Positions 36,526-44,550 of a stretch of 64,000 nt of DNA are shown here, in pieces. The position numbers and the translations under genes are program-made. Under the pieces are notes generated by a model. It was not told the origin of the DNA, ran no database searches, and saw only the letters and a list, made by a program, of their open reading frames with translations. Source of the DNA: a virus; IMG/VR virus record IMGVR_UViG_3300032753_002463, positions 32,933 to 96,932 of that record. One strand, 5' to 3'. Each line of letters opens with the position of its first letter. Position 1 is the stretch's first letter.

Positions 36526-37242
36526 TTAATTAGTATTATTGCTTGGATAAAAAGGTCTTATAATTATTTCAGATATATTGGCATTATTTGGCAATTCTAT
36601 TGCATTAATGATTTGAGTAGCTACTAATTCAGGGGTCATTCCTATATCAAATGTAGGCTTAAATTGTTTTAATAAAGATTCATTTTTTGTTTTGTCTATA
36701 AAAGGAGTATTAACTGTTCCTGGCGAGATTGTTGTTACTCTCACTTTTTTGCTAAGGTCCGCTCTAATTCCTTCGCTAATTGCTAATACTGCATGTTTTG
36801 TTGCACAATATACACCAGAATTAGGGAAAATATGATGAGATGCAACAGATCCTAAATTTATTATGTGACCATTTTCTTTAATTAAATTAGGTAAGAAAGT
36901 ATGTAGTACATTTAATAGCCCTTTAATATTAACGTCTATCATGGTATTCCAATCCTCTAATTTACCATCCTGTAAATTATCAAAAATCCCAATTCCTGCA
37001 TTATTTATAAGTACATCTATGCCAGTTATTTTATTTTTTACTTCCCTTTCCATTAATATAACATCCTCTATTTTAGTTATATCGGTTTTAAAATAAAAAG
37101 CATTAGGCCGATCTTTTACCAAATTAATCAAAGCCTCTTCGTTTCTCCCTGTTAAAAATACAGTGTGTCCATTAGCAGTAGCCAATTCAAAAGTTGCTTT
37201 ACCAATACCACTAGTAGCACCAGTAATTAAAATTCTTTTCAT
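36526..37242 (-). CDS. Classical short-chain dehydrogenase/reductase
   Basis: The 238 residues carry LITGATSGIGKATFELA at 5-20 (Gly motif TGxxxGIG), NNAGIG, the catalytic Ser in LGSVASHH and YCATKHAVLA (YxxxK), followed by a substrate-loop segment SPGTVNTPFIDKTKNE. This is the Ser-Tyr-Lys set of classical SDRs. It is not of the extended GDP-fucose-synthase type. A role in reducing a keto-sugar or fatty-acyl group is possible. It overlaps the GT25 gene by four bases. Confidence 0.92.
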   Translation of the reverse strand: MKRILITGATSGIGKATFELATANGHTVFLTGRNEEALINLVKDRPNAFYFKTDITKIEDVILMEREVKNKITGIDVLINNAGIGIFDNLQDGKLEDWNTMIDVNIKGLLNVLHTFLPNLIKENGHIINLGSVASHHIFPNSGVYCATKHAVLAISEGIRADLSKKVRVTTISPGTVNTPFIDKTKNESLLKQFKPTFDIGMTPELVATQIINAIELPNNANISEIIIRPFYPSNNTN

Positions 37243-37907
37243 CTGATATTATTTGTATGCTCGTTAAATTTTCTTTCCATCCAACTATAATCAGCAAAAG
37301 CATTATGAATATCACTATGATTACTAATTTGGACTGCTGTTATTGGATATGTGCAATAGCAAGGAAAATTTTCCTGTCCATATTCTGCTAACCAAACATC
37401 TATAATAGATATCAAGCCTTTATTAAAGTGTTCCAAATAATAATCATAAAAACTTTCGTGATATGCAATTGCATGGGTAGCAAAACCCCTTTTAAGTCTT
37501 AGGAGATTATCGTCTGCTCTTTCTAGCGGAATATGTAAATTAGTTCCTAGATAAAACAAGGACCAATCTTTCGTTTTTAATTGATTTATAGATTTTTCAA
37601 TAGAATCAACATTGATAAGATCAACATCATCCTCAAATATTAATACAGATTTCCATTTATTTTCTTTTGCCTTTTTAATAATATTAATATGAGAAAGTAA
37701 ACAACCATATAAGGGGATTTTAATTTTTTCCGTATCTGGCGTAAATGGTATATTACCATCATCAACTGGAATTACACCCGAAAATCTTTCAACTAAATCC
37801 AATATATTATGTTTGCCGAATAAAATATTACATCTTTCTAATCTATCTAATCTTTTATCTAGATTAATTAGGAATATTTTGTCAAAGTATTGGAATGCTT
37901 CTCTCAT
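37239..37907 (-). CDS. Glycosyltransferase family 25 (LPS-type)
   Basis: The 222 residues have GT25 markers: the N-terminal FLINLDKRLDRLERC at 12-26, the GCLLSHINIIKKAKENKW segment near 70-87 and SVLIFEDDVDLINVDS with the acidic EDDVDL cluster at about 92-97. Such enzymes add galactose or glucose to LPS or glycan cores. The start and stop overlap those of flanking genes by four bases, confirming the polycistronic layout. Confidence 0.9.
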   Translation of the reverse strand: MREAFQYFDKIFLINLDKRLDRLERCNILFGKHNILDLVERFSGVIPVDDGNIPFTPDTEKIKIPLYGCLLSHINIIKKAKENKWKSVLIFEDDVDLINVDSIEKSINQLKTKDWSLFYLGTNLHIPLERADDNLLRLKRGFATHAIAYHESFYDYYLEHFNKGLISIIDVWLAEYGQENFPCYCTYPITAVQISNHSDIHNAFADYSWMERKFNEHTNNIR

Positions 37908-38992
37908 TGGATATTTTTTATAAAAAAACCTGATATTAGTTCTATGAATTTTAATTTGTCACCTTGACAAAAATGTGTAAATCCATCATGAAGTCTTCGT
38001 TGTTCTCCTAAATCTGGATTAGTCGATCCATTATTTCGGGGATGATTCATATGAAACATATCAATTAAGGGTTCATTACACCCATCTACACCTATTGTAC
38101 ATAATAATTTATCATAAAAGAAAGCATCCTCACAAGAGTAGCTATGGAAAAATTCAGCATCAAATCCTCCAACATTAAAAAAATCCTTCTTACTAATGAA
38201 TATTGATCCACCAGGTGCACCAGCAGCACAATATGTAGAACCATCCTCGCCAATAATTAATTTGCCTATTGTAGTATCCTTATTAATAATAGAGGTAGTT
38301 CTTCTATCGTCCATAACAACTATTCTTCTACCTCCAAATGCTTGTATAGGTTTAGTATATGATGTCCTTTCTAAATTTTTAAATAGATTTTCAAAAAAAT
38401 CCTCTTTCATCAATAGGTCAAGATCATGAAATAAATAGAATTCAGCATTGTTTGCAAACAATGCCCCAACATTCATTGCTAAACATTTATTAAAATGATC
38501 CCTCTCATTTTTTTTAATCCATATATGATTAGCTTTTCCATAACAATAATTACGATGTGCACCAATAGACCCATGCTCAACGAAAGTAATGGAATATTTT
38601 TTATCTGGATAATATTCCATTGCTTTTTGAAAATGCGATATCAAGGGTGCAGTAAAATTTTCACGCCCAAGAACTGGTATAATAATAGAAAGGTCTACTG
38701 GTTCATTATTATGAAAATAAAATTCACATCCATCCTTTATAGAATTATAATCTATTCGGTTGCTCATGTACACATGGATCAAATCCGAGAGAGTCTTTTT
38801 ATGTGGATGCATTGTGATTAGATCTTTATTATTTTGGTCAGGAGGAATATTTTTTGGTGGCGGTGGTGGCGGTGGCAATGCAGCTTCCTTAATTTGGTCT
38901 ACCTGCTGTTGAAGTATTTGTTTAATCCTACTAGATGCATTAATAGATTTACTGACTATCATTCTTCTATTTTTGTTAATGTATCTACTCAT
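37904..38992 (-). CDS. Glycosyltransferase, GT2/GT7-C type, with poly-Pro linker
   Basis: This 362-residue protein begins with a basic/helical leader, followed by a poly-Pro tract (PPPPPPP at about 42-48) that probably tethers the enzyme. The GT-A domain starts at DLSIIIPVLGRENFTA and has the DXD-like HDLDLLMKEDFFEN near 190, then the GT7-C type element GGSIFISKKDFFNVGGFDAE with SCEDAFFY (ED motif). It is preceded by GGATATATAATT at 39011-39022. It opens the transcript for most of the glycan block. Confidence 0.82.
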   Translation of the reverse strand: MSRYINKNRRMIVSKSINASSRIKQILQQQVDQIKEAALPPPPPPPKNIPPDQNNKDLITMHPHKKTLSDLIHVYMSNRIDYNSIKDGCEFYFHNNEPVDLSIIIPVLGRENFTAPLISHFQKAMEYYPDKKYSITFVEHGSIGAHRNYCYGKANHIWIKKNERDHFNKCLAMNVGALFANNAEFYLFHDLDLLMKEDFFENLFKNLERTSYTKPIQAFGGRRIVVMDDRRTTSIINKDTTIGKLIIGEDGSTYCAAGAPGGSIFISKKDFFNVGGFDAEFFHSYSCEDAFFYDKLLCTIGVDGCNEPLIDMFHMNHPRNNGSTNPDLGEQRRLHDGFTHFCQGDKLKFIELISGFFIKNIQ

Positions 38993-39012
38993 AATTACTA
39001 CATATGTTTTAA

Positions 39013-39022
39013 TTATATATCC
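39013..39022 (-). promoter_or_regulatory. AT box before glycan genes (37904-38992)
   Basis: GGATATATAA on the minus strand, 21 bases before the ATG at 38992 and followed by TTAAAAC, very like the box at 45108. Likely drives the downstream glycan genes; inferred. Confidence 0.4.
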
Positions 39023-39042
39023 CTCGTTAATTTCCCTTTTTA

Positions 39043-39864
39043 CTAAAGATCTAATACATTTTGTGGCCTATTAGGATCCCCTAATCCTAAAGATAATGAT
39101 CTTTTTACTAATTCTTTTTTATCTGTATTTCTAGCTCTTTCAAATAACCTTTCATTAACCCCCATATTAATACCATCCTTATTAAAATGGCTTAAATGTA
39201 TTATAGGATAATTAATTTTAGGTAAATCTGTATCTTTATCTATTCCTAATATAGATTTAATAATTTCAACTGCAGCTTTATCTTCCCAGCCATACCTAAA
39301 AAAATCTTCAGGATATCCCCCAAATTCCTCCCAGTACCATTTTCTCTCAAAAACAAGAACTGCACCATATCCACACCCCCTTGTAAACGTTTCAAATCTA
39401 AAAACGGGATCTTTGGGTCCTCCGTTGCCATAATTATAAATAGCTGGAAAATTTCTCCCTGCCAGAAATATTTGTGTTATTGGTTCTTGATATATCCAAT
39501 GATATAGATTTGCCCCGCCTGCGAAGAGAAAATTTGTATTCGATATTTCAGTAAAGTAGTTTTCTTGAAATACCATATCTGCATCCATTAATACTATTTT
39601 TTCTCCAGATGCAATTTTAGCACCAACATTACGACACCAGCTAAGATTAAATCCACGATTATATGGGTCTTTAATACCAATCCATTGGTATCCCTCTGAT
39701 TTTATAGACTCCTTATAGAAAGATCCATCTAAAGATTGCTCAACTATAATAACCTCATAGTCCTTATAATTTTGATTTTCTATAGACTTTATACAATGGA
39801 TAAAATTTCTTTGCCTTAATGAATCATTTCCAGCAACTGGAATGATTACTGATATTTTGCTCAT
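39043..39864 (-). CDS. Glycosyltransferase family 2
   Basis: The 273 residues show a GT2 layout: MSKISVIIPVAGNDSLRQRN at the start, EVIIVEQSLDGSFYK, the conserved GFNLSWCRNVGAKIASGEKI at about 70-89, and VLMDADMVFQENYF with the DAD acidic motif. The C-terminal part (FGGYPEDFFRYGWEDKAAVE) matches the GGxDE...GWEDx acceptor element. It overlaps the next gene by four bases. Confidence 0.92.
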   Translation of the reverse strand: MSKISVIIPVAGNDSLRQRNFIHCIKSIENQNYKDYEVIIVEQSLDGSFYKESIKSEGYQWIGIKDPYNRGFNLSWCRNVGAKIASGEKIVLMDADMVFQENYFTEISNTNFLFAGGANLYHWIYQEPITQIFLAGRNFPAIYNYGNGGPKDPVFRFETFTRGCGYGAVLVFERKWYWEEFGGYPEDFFRYGWEDKAAVEIIKSILGIDKDTDLPKINYPIIHLSHFNKDGINMGVNERLFERARNTDKKELVKRSLSLGLGDPNRPQNVLDL

Positions 39865-40622
39865 ATTAGATTTAATTTTTTAAATAAGGTTTGGCATTTT
39901 TGAAAATTATCTTTCATTGGTAAAGGAAGGTGACAATCAAACATTTCTTCTGTTGTATAGTTATCATTTTCTGGCCATCTAACTTTATCTAATCTGTTTC
40001 GAGCTATTTTACCATCAATCCAACCCCTCCGAAGTCCAACATACCTACTGGTTTTGTAGTGCCATTTAAGAAATTGAGCATAAAAATATTGTTGGTCTGT
40101 TCCGTGCCCATAATTAGCTTGCTTCATCTTCAGCATAAAATATTCCCAAGATGTATTTTCATTAATATCTAAGATATCATTAAATGTACTTCCCTTTCCT
40201 GCTAAATAACACATAGGAAGCATAGGTCTTCTTCGATAAAATCCATGTTCCAATACATCACTAGTATAGCTAACAAAAAAATCGTCTGGTATTTCAGGAA
40301 GATGCTCCATATAATATTTTTTACTAATTGGTAGCATGTCCAAATCTGACATTATTATAGTATCATCTGGAAATTTCGTTCCTGCCCATAATCTTATTGA
40401 TTGTGCTTGATTGACAATATCCCATAAAGGATCCTCTGGGACCTGAATAACTTGTCCATATTGGGATAATTCCAAAACTCTAGAAGCTTCTCCTATAAAA
40501 AAAAGAACAGGTTCTACTCCTATTAAATCCCTCCATGCCTTGGAAACATAGGGCCAAAAATCTAAATATTTTGGATTATCATTTGCTGAAAGTATAGCTC
40601 TATTTAGTTTCATTTGGATCAT
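39861..40622 (-). CDS. GT-A type glycosyltransferase, unassigned family
   Basis: This 253-residue protein contains a DXD-like metal motif IIMSDLDMLPISKKY at about 88-102 within a typical GT-A arrangement: an N-terminal nucleotide fold region around LFFIGEASRVLELS, and a C-terminal acceptor region with NYGHGTDQQYFYAQFLKWHY. The family number is not clear. Its 3' end overlaps the GT2 gene and its 5' end overlaps the GIY-YIG gene by 23 bases. Confidence 0.75.
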   Translation of the reverse strand: MIQMKLNRAILSANDNPKYLDFWPYVSKAWRDLIGVEPVLFFIGEASRVLELSQYGQVIQVPEDPLWDIVNQAQSIRLWAGTKFPDDTIIMSDLDMLPISKKYYMEHLPEIPDDFFVSYTSDVLEHGFYRRRPMLPMCYLAGKGSTFNDILDINENTSWEYFMLKMKQANYGHGTDQQYFYAQFLKWHYKTSRYVGLRRGWIDGKIARNRLDKVRWPENDNYTTEEMFDCHLPLPMKDNFQKCQTLFKKLNLI

Positions 40623-41400
40623 TAAATTTTATTAAAAATCCATTATAAATTCTATTTTTATAGGATCTTAATGTGGATCTACTTATATCTAAAAAATTAG
40701 CTGCTTCTTTCACAGAGGAAAAATCCATAATTATATTGTCCTTTATTAATTGAACATTTATAGAATTAAGAGCTTTTTTCCCATAATTTGGATGATTCAC
40801 TCCTCTTAATTGTTTTCCGTATGCCGGATGATCTTTTCCGCGCAGTCCATATAATGGACTATTCATTCCCGAATTTTTTAATCTAATTTTTTCTTTTGTA
40901 TCTTCATTTCTTTGTTTTCCTTTCCATTCGGGTATTTTTGTTTTATATAATTCTTTCATGGAAAGGGATTGTTTTTCTTTAGAGTGTTGGCTTCTTTCAA
41001 TTCCTTTTGTTGGATTTATATACCCGTTTTGATATTTCTTCTTCCATAATAAAGATAAATTATCTTTTTGACTCTTTGAAAATTTATAACCTAACGGACT
41101 ATTAGCAGTTTTATAAATATTATATCCTATATTTCTAATATAAGGTTTTTCTAAATCTAAATAATATTGTTCCCTTTCGATTAGGATTTTTTTATTTCTA
41201 TCAGTATTTTCTATCACTAAAAAAATAAAATCTTCTCTCCCGTATTTATTCCAAGCATTTTGTAAATAGCTATTGCTGTGTATATTTTTATCTAATTCAT
41301 TAATATGTATATTCCATCTTTTATCTATATTAACAGCAGATCCAATATAAATTTTATTCGTGGTTTTATTAGCTATTTTATAAATTCCAGATTTAATCAT
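40600..41400 (-). CDS. Free-standing GIY-YIG endonuclease with NUMOD motifs
   Basis: The 266 residues start with a GIY-YIG domain (GIY at 5-7, YIG at 18-20, RWNIH, and the catalytic-type Glu of LIEREQYYLDLEKP), followed by NUMOD3-like repeats (HSKEKQSLSMKELYKT, RNEDTKEKIRLKNSG, and the HP-rich YGKQLRGVNHPNYGKK) and a NUMOD1-type helix-turn-helix at the C-terminus (FSSVKEAANFLDISRSTLRS). It has the same layout as the enzyme at 13931 with an added HTH. It lies inside the glycan block and overlaps the downstream glycosyltransferase by 23 bases. AGATATATA precedes the start by five bases. Confidence 0.93.
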   Translation of the reverse strand: MIKSGIYKIANKTTNKIYIGSAVNIDKRWNIHINELDKNIHSNSYLQNAWNKYGREDFIFLVIENTDRNKKILIEREQYYLDLEKPYIRNIGYNIYKTANSPLGYKFSKSQKDNLSLLWKKKYQNGYINPTKGIERSQHSKEKQSLSMKELYKTKIPEWKGKQRNEDTKEKIRLKNSGMNSPLYGLRGKDHPAYGKQLRGVNHPNYGKKALNSINVQLIKDNIIMDFSSVKEAANFLDISRSTLRSYKNRIYNGFLIKFNDPNETK

Positions 41401-41404
41401 AATC

Positions 41405-41413
41405 TATATATCT
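41405..41413 (-). promoter_or_regulatory. AGATATATA box before GIY-YIG gene
   Basis: Exact AGATATATA on the minus strand, 5 bases before the start of 40600-41400. The spacing is shorter than for the other copies, so a leaderless or very short leader would result if it is the promoter. Confidence 0.35.
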
Positions 41414-41452
41414 AAATAATGTTGGCAATACATATATATTCAGGAGGTAATT

Positions 41453-42040
41453 TTATCTACATGTTATCCTGCTTGCTTGATGGTGATAAATTATAGGAGT
41501 TACATTTGGATATAACTTTTGTGAATGTGTATCTACAAAAACATATTCGGGAGGTAAATCTTGAAATTTTAGATTCGGGTGGAGATCCAGAGCTTTCTTT
41601 AGATTATATTGTTCCCATGTTAAAGGGTTTCGTCTTTCCGCCGGAGTTTCACTATTTATCCTAATCCATTCATCTATAAGAAAAAGTATTTCGGAAGACT
41701 TTTTGAAATATATTGTTCCACTAAGAGGCTCATTCTTTCTCCATGGAAAATTTTCTAGTCTAAAGGAGATATCACAATCTATTGTGTCAAATAATACGGG
41801 ATTAGATTTAAAAACAGCATCAACGTCCACATAAACGAAAGATGGAGAATCAAGATTTGTTATGGAATCTTTTATAAATTGGGCCTTGTAGTGGGTATTC
41901 TTTTCCCAAGAGCCTAACGAATCTATAAGTTCTAAATGTAGTGGTATATTAAAATCTTTGCAGGACTGTTGAAGATTTCTTGATAAGGTTTCGTAATAAT
42001 CATTCTTTGTTGCGTATGCAATTACCAAATAAGGGCTCAT
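41453..42040 (-). CDS. Small GT-A glycosyltransferase-like protein
   Basis: The 195 residues show a nucleotide-sugar fold: MSPYLVIAYATKNDYYETLS, then FVYVDVDAVFKSNPVLFD with the DVD motif near residue 73, and later EPLSGTIYFKKSSEILFLID. It ends LYPNVTPIIYHHQASRITCR, as in GT-A enzymes with a final His ligand. It is the most upstream gene of the glycan block. The family is not assigned. Confidence 0.72.
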   Translation of the reverse strand: MSPYLVIAYATKNDYYETLSRNLQQSCKDFNIPLHLELIDSLGSWEKNTHYKAQFIKDSITNLDSPSFVYVDVDAVFKSNPVLFDTIDCDISFRLENFPWRKNEPLSGTIYFKKSSEILFLIDEWIRINSETPAERRNPLTWEQYNLKKALDLHPNLKFQDLPPEYVFVDTHSQKLYPNVTPIIYHHQASRITCR

Positions 42041-42152
42041 AGATATAACAATATTTACTGGTGGGCTATTAACTTCGTTATACTTTTATCATTGTTTTTT
42101 AACAAAGTTTCAGATATTATTATATATTTCCTACGAAATCATATCTCTGGTT

Positions 42153-42167
42153 TTATATATAAGTAAA
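42153..42167 (+). promoter_or_regulatory. AT box before 42182 plus-strand gene
   Basis: TTATATATAAGTAAA about 15 bases before the ATG; the word ATATATAAGTAAA recurs before 44551. It lies in the 141-base divergent gap between the glycan block and 42182. Confidence 0.4.
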
Positions 42168-42181
42168 GATAAAAGTGACGA

Positions 42182-42910
42182 ATGAAAGTACTTAAGAATT
42201 ACTGGTTTTTACAAGACCCGATTGATGTTGAACATAAGTTCTATGTGCTGATGGATTTTTTACAGTCGGTGGAGAAGGACCTTAATGACAAAAAATACAA
42301 TGAGCAGATCCAAAAGATTAGAAGGATCCACGACGACTTAAAAACCTTCAAGGATAAGAAAAATTTATCAGATCGAACCTTAGTCACAATGACACAAACT
42401 GATTTGGAGCAACTTAAAACTTTCCAAGAATTGGTTATTGACAAAGAGGATGAATTGAAAGTACTTATTGATAATTCGATAGGTATATTAGATGGATTTT
42501 TAAGTAAAATAAACCCCCTATTACAGGAGATAAATGATTCTATAAAGGTTCATTCTTACGACGAAGCCAAAACATTCAAGGATCAAGGATTTTTGGTACT
42601 GCGTATACCAAATAAAAGGAAATTTAAGATATATTCTTGGATGTTCTCTTTTGTAAAAGTCAAACAGAAAGATCAGATTGGTATATTAATAACAGAATTA
42701 TTAGATCCATTGCCAAAATATAGTATTTCGGATAAAAAAATAATGAAATTTTTCCAATCTGAAATTAAAATATACAATCCTTCTTTAGATTCTTTTATAT
42801 TTGCGGATTTGGATAAATCTAAAAAGGAGACCGAAGTTGGTTTTGATCTAATGAAAGAGAGGGGTATACAATTTATAGTGGAGTCCTATCAGAAATTCCT
42901 TTCCTCATAA
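42182..42910 (+). CDS. Coiled-coil protein, unknown
   Basis: Residues 20-120 of this 242-residue protein are charged and helical with heptad-like spacing (EKDLNDKKYNEQIQKIRRIH, KTFQELVIDKEDELKVLIDN). A second half with alpha/beta character follows (FLVLRIPNKRKFKIYSWMFS, QIGILITELLDPL). No known domain is seen. It heads a plus-strand unit after a divergent gap containing an AT box. It converges with the next gene and their 3' ends overlap by 38 bases. Confidence 0.6.
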   Translation: MKVLKNYWFLQDPIDVEHKFYVLMDFLQSVEKDLNDKKYNEQIQKIRRIHDDLKTFKDKKNLSDRTLVTMTQTDLEQLKTFQELVIDKEDELKVLIDNSIGILDGFLSKINPLLQEINDSIKVHSYDEAKTFKDQGFLVLRIPNKRKFKIYSWMFSFVKVKQKDQIGILITELLDPLPKYSISDKKIMKFFQSEIKIYNPSLDSFIFADLDKSKKETEVGFDLMKERGIQFIVESYQKFLSS

Positions 42911-43457
42911 AAATATTTTTTGCCTGTTCTAGGGTCTTCAAAAAATCCTCTTTCTCAATCCCGTATTTTTCAGGGTCAAATTCTTCAATTGATTGAACAT
43001 ATTCAGGTTCTATTGCAGAACCTGTTTGTGGTACAATTTTCAAATTATTTTTTGCTGGACTAAAATAAATATCATATTTTCTTTTACCAGCTTTGATATT
43101 TTCAAAACAAAGAACATATCCATCTGGATATATTGATAATTGAAAATCTGCTTTTGAGTCCAAAAAATCTTCTATTGCTTTCATTAATAGATTAAGTTCC
43201 TTAGAACGAAGATTCATGATAGAATCAATTGATCCAGCTCCTGTTAAGGATTTTATTATAATTTTAATATCATCCTTATCACTAACACTCATCTTTTTGA
43301 ACAAAATTTCAAGGTCCGAGATAAAGTCGGATTTATTATAACCAATACGAGGATCATATACACAAGCATATTTGAAGGGTAGTATTTCATTAGTTTCTTG
43401 TGACCCAGCAGAAGAGGATTCGGTTAATTCAGTAAAGGTCTTTAGATGCTTCATCAA
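42873..43457 (-). CDS. Putative packaged head protein with capsid-targeting-like N-terminus
   Basis: The 194-residue protein starts MMKHLKTFTELTESSSAGSQ. This resembles the T4 capsid-targeting sequence (MKTYQEFI-type) followed by LTE (11-13), a fit to the gp21 cleavage rule (L/I)-x-E with a small residue after it. The rest is a compact alpha/beta protein with DDIKIIIKSLTGAGSIDSIM and DFQLSIYPDGYVLCFENIKA. A role as an internal head protein delivered into the host is inferred from the N-terminus only. It is preceded by the AT box at 43461-43468. Confidence 0.55.
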   Translation of the reverse strand: MMKHLKTFTELTESSSAGSQETNEILPFKYACVYDPRIGYNKSDFISDLEILFKKMSVSDKDDIKIIIKSLTGAGSIDSIMNLRSKELNLLMKAIEDFLDSKADFQLSIYPDGYVLCFENIKAGKRKYDIYFSPAKNNLKIVPQTGSAIEPEYVQSIEEFDPEKYGIEKEDFLKTLEQAKNIFMRKGISDRTPL

Positions 43458-43460
43458 TCC

Positions 43461-43468
43461 TATATATC
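43461..43468 (-). promoter_or_regulatory. GATATATA box before 42873-43457
   Basis: GATATATA on the minus strand, 4 bases before the ATG at 43457. The spacing is short compared with other copies; inferred. Confidence 0.3.
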
Positions 43469-43491
43469 AATAAAAAACTAAGTCAAAAGTA

Positions 43492-43500
43492 CGATATATA
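43492..43500 (+). promoter_or_regulatory. CGATATATA box before 43519 gene
   Basis: CGATATATA followed by GTTAAAAG, 18 bases before the ATG at 43519. Lies back to back with the minus-strand box at 43461 in a 61-base divergent gap. Confidence 0.4.
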
Positions 43501-43518
43501 GTTAAAAGATCAAGCCCC

Positions 43519-44244
43519 ATGATAACTAGGTATAGTGAATTTAGTAAACCAAAAAAAACCGTGTCATTGATGGAGAAAGAAGAGTATTTCCAACATATAG
43601 ATGGAATACAGGCTCATATTGATGTAATGGTATTAGAAGGAAAATCGAAGGAAGAAATAAATGAGGGCTTAGGTGAAATCTTTTCTTTTCTTGGTGGTGG
43701 TTTTAAGCAAACTTTATATCAATATGCAGCACAGTGGATGCTAAAAAAATTGGGATTACCAGCTGATGGCTGGATAATGGAATTAGCTATACAAATAGTT
43801 ACAAAAATTAAATTTACTGAAATAGGCAATTATTTTGGCGACGGGTCCTGTAAATATTGGGCTCAAGCAATTCAAGAGGGTTTAGTATATTTTATGACTC
43901 AAAAAGCAGGTGATTTAATATTAGGTAGTTTAAAGATAGCACCTGGTAATGCGGATCAAAGAGGAGGTATAGCAAATACGTTGATTAAAACCATAACAAA
44001 TGGAGCAGGTCAAGCATTAAATAATACTGAATTTATAACAAATCTTGAACAAACAATAGAGGGTAAAATTTGCGGTAAAGGTGCTCCTGGATTTTCTGAT
44101 ATTTTTAAAGGTAAAACAGCAGATCCAGGAACCCAGGAGGAATTAAAGAATCAATTACATCAAGCTTCTAAAGAAGATCCAAATATAATGGGACAGGCCA
44201 AAGGAATAGGATTATTAAGTTTTCTTGGGTTTGGAGGATCATAA
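43519..44244 (+). CDS. Putative head-associated protein, unknown
   Basis: The 241-residue protein starts MITRYSEFSKPKKTVSLMEK, a capsid-targeting-like leader with an (L/I)-x-E site LME (17-19). The rest has helical and Gly-rich parts (LGEIFSFLGGGFKQTLYQYA, then GLPADGWIMELAIQIVTK) and a C-terminus rich in Gly, Lys and Gln ending in IGLLSFLGFGGS. It is the first of a plus-strand run of four (43519-46605). Packaged-protein status is inferred from the N-terminus. Confidence 0.5.
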   Translation: MITRYSEFSKPKKTVSLMEKEEYFQHIDGIQAHIDVMVLEGKSKEEINEGLGEIFSFLGGGFKQTLYQYAAQWMLKKLGLPADGWIMELAIQIVTKIKFTEIGNYFGDGSCKYWAQAIQEGLVYFMTQKAGDLILGSLKIAPGNADQRGGIANTLIKTITNGAGQALNNTEFITNLEQTIEGKICGKGAPGFSDIFKGKTADPGTQEELKNQLHQASKEDPNIMGQAKGIGLLSFLGFGGS

Positions 44245-44259
44245 TAACATATATACAAC

Positions 44260-44517
44260 ATGAACCAAAAGGACGTAAAGAAAAGAGAGGTGCTAGAATT
44301 TAAAGATTTTTTAAAGGTTATAAAGGACCCATGGAATCCAAAAAATCTTAGCAAAGAGGACCGTACTGGGTTTCATACTATAAAAATACAAAGGCCTTGG
44401 GAATACATGGATTGGGTAGATCCAATCTTTAATCATACCTCTAAAATTATGTATGCAGCACCTGCAGTAACAACAGAATCAGGAACTCCTCCTGAATTAG
44501 GGGGAAACACTGAATAA
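44260..44517 (+). CDS. Small protein, unknown
   Basis: The 85-residue protein starts MNQKDVKKREVLEFKDFLKV and has a basic-to-aromatic middle (RPWEYMDWVDPIFNHTSKIM) and a polar Pro-rich C-terminus. It follows the previous gene by 15 bases with ACATATATACAAC before the ATG. The EFKDFL segment resembles the F-x-x-F element of the capsid-targeting leaders. No domain is recognised. Confidence 0.5.
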   Translation: MNQKDVKKREVLEFKDFLKVIKDPWNPKNLSKEDRTGFHTIKIQRPWEYMDWVDPIFNHTSKIMYAAPAVTTESGTPPELGGNTE

Positions 44518-44520
44518 AAA

Positions 44521-44537
44521 AGATATATAAGTAAATA
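44521..44537 (+). promoter_or_regulatory. AGATATATA box before the acidic repeat gene
   Basis: AGATATATAAGTAAATA, starting 30 bases before the ATG at 44551 and containing the same 13-base word (ATATATAAGTAAA) as before 42182. Best single example of the recurrent box; inferred late promoter. Confidence 0.5.
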
Positions 44538-44550
44538 AAATAACTACAAA

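Noticed and set aside
36526-37242. SDR gene as the missing GDP-fucose synthase
   Set aside because: It is a classical SDR with TGxxxGIG and YCATK, not the extended epimerase/reductase type.
38496-39046. Plus-strand frames opposite the poly-Pro glycosyltransferase
   Set aside because: Shadows of the minus-strand GT gene; low-complexity Trp/Arg reading of the poly-Pro codons.
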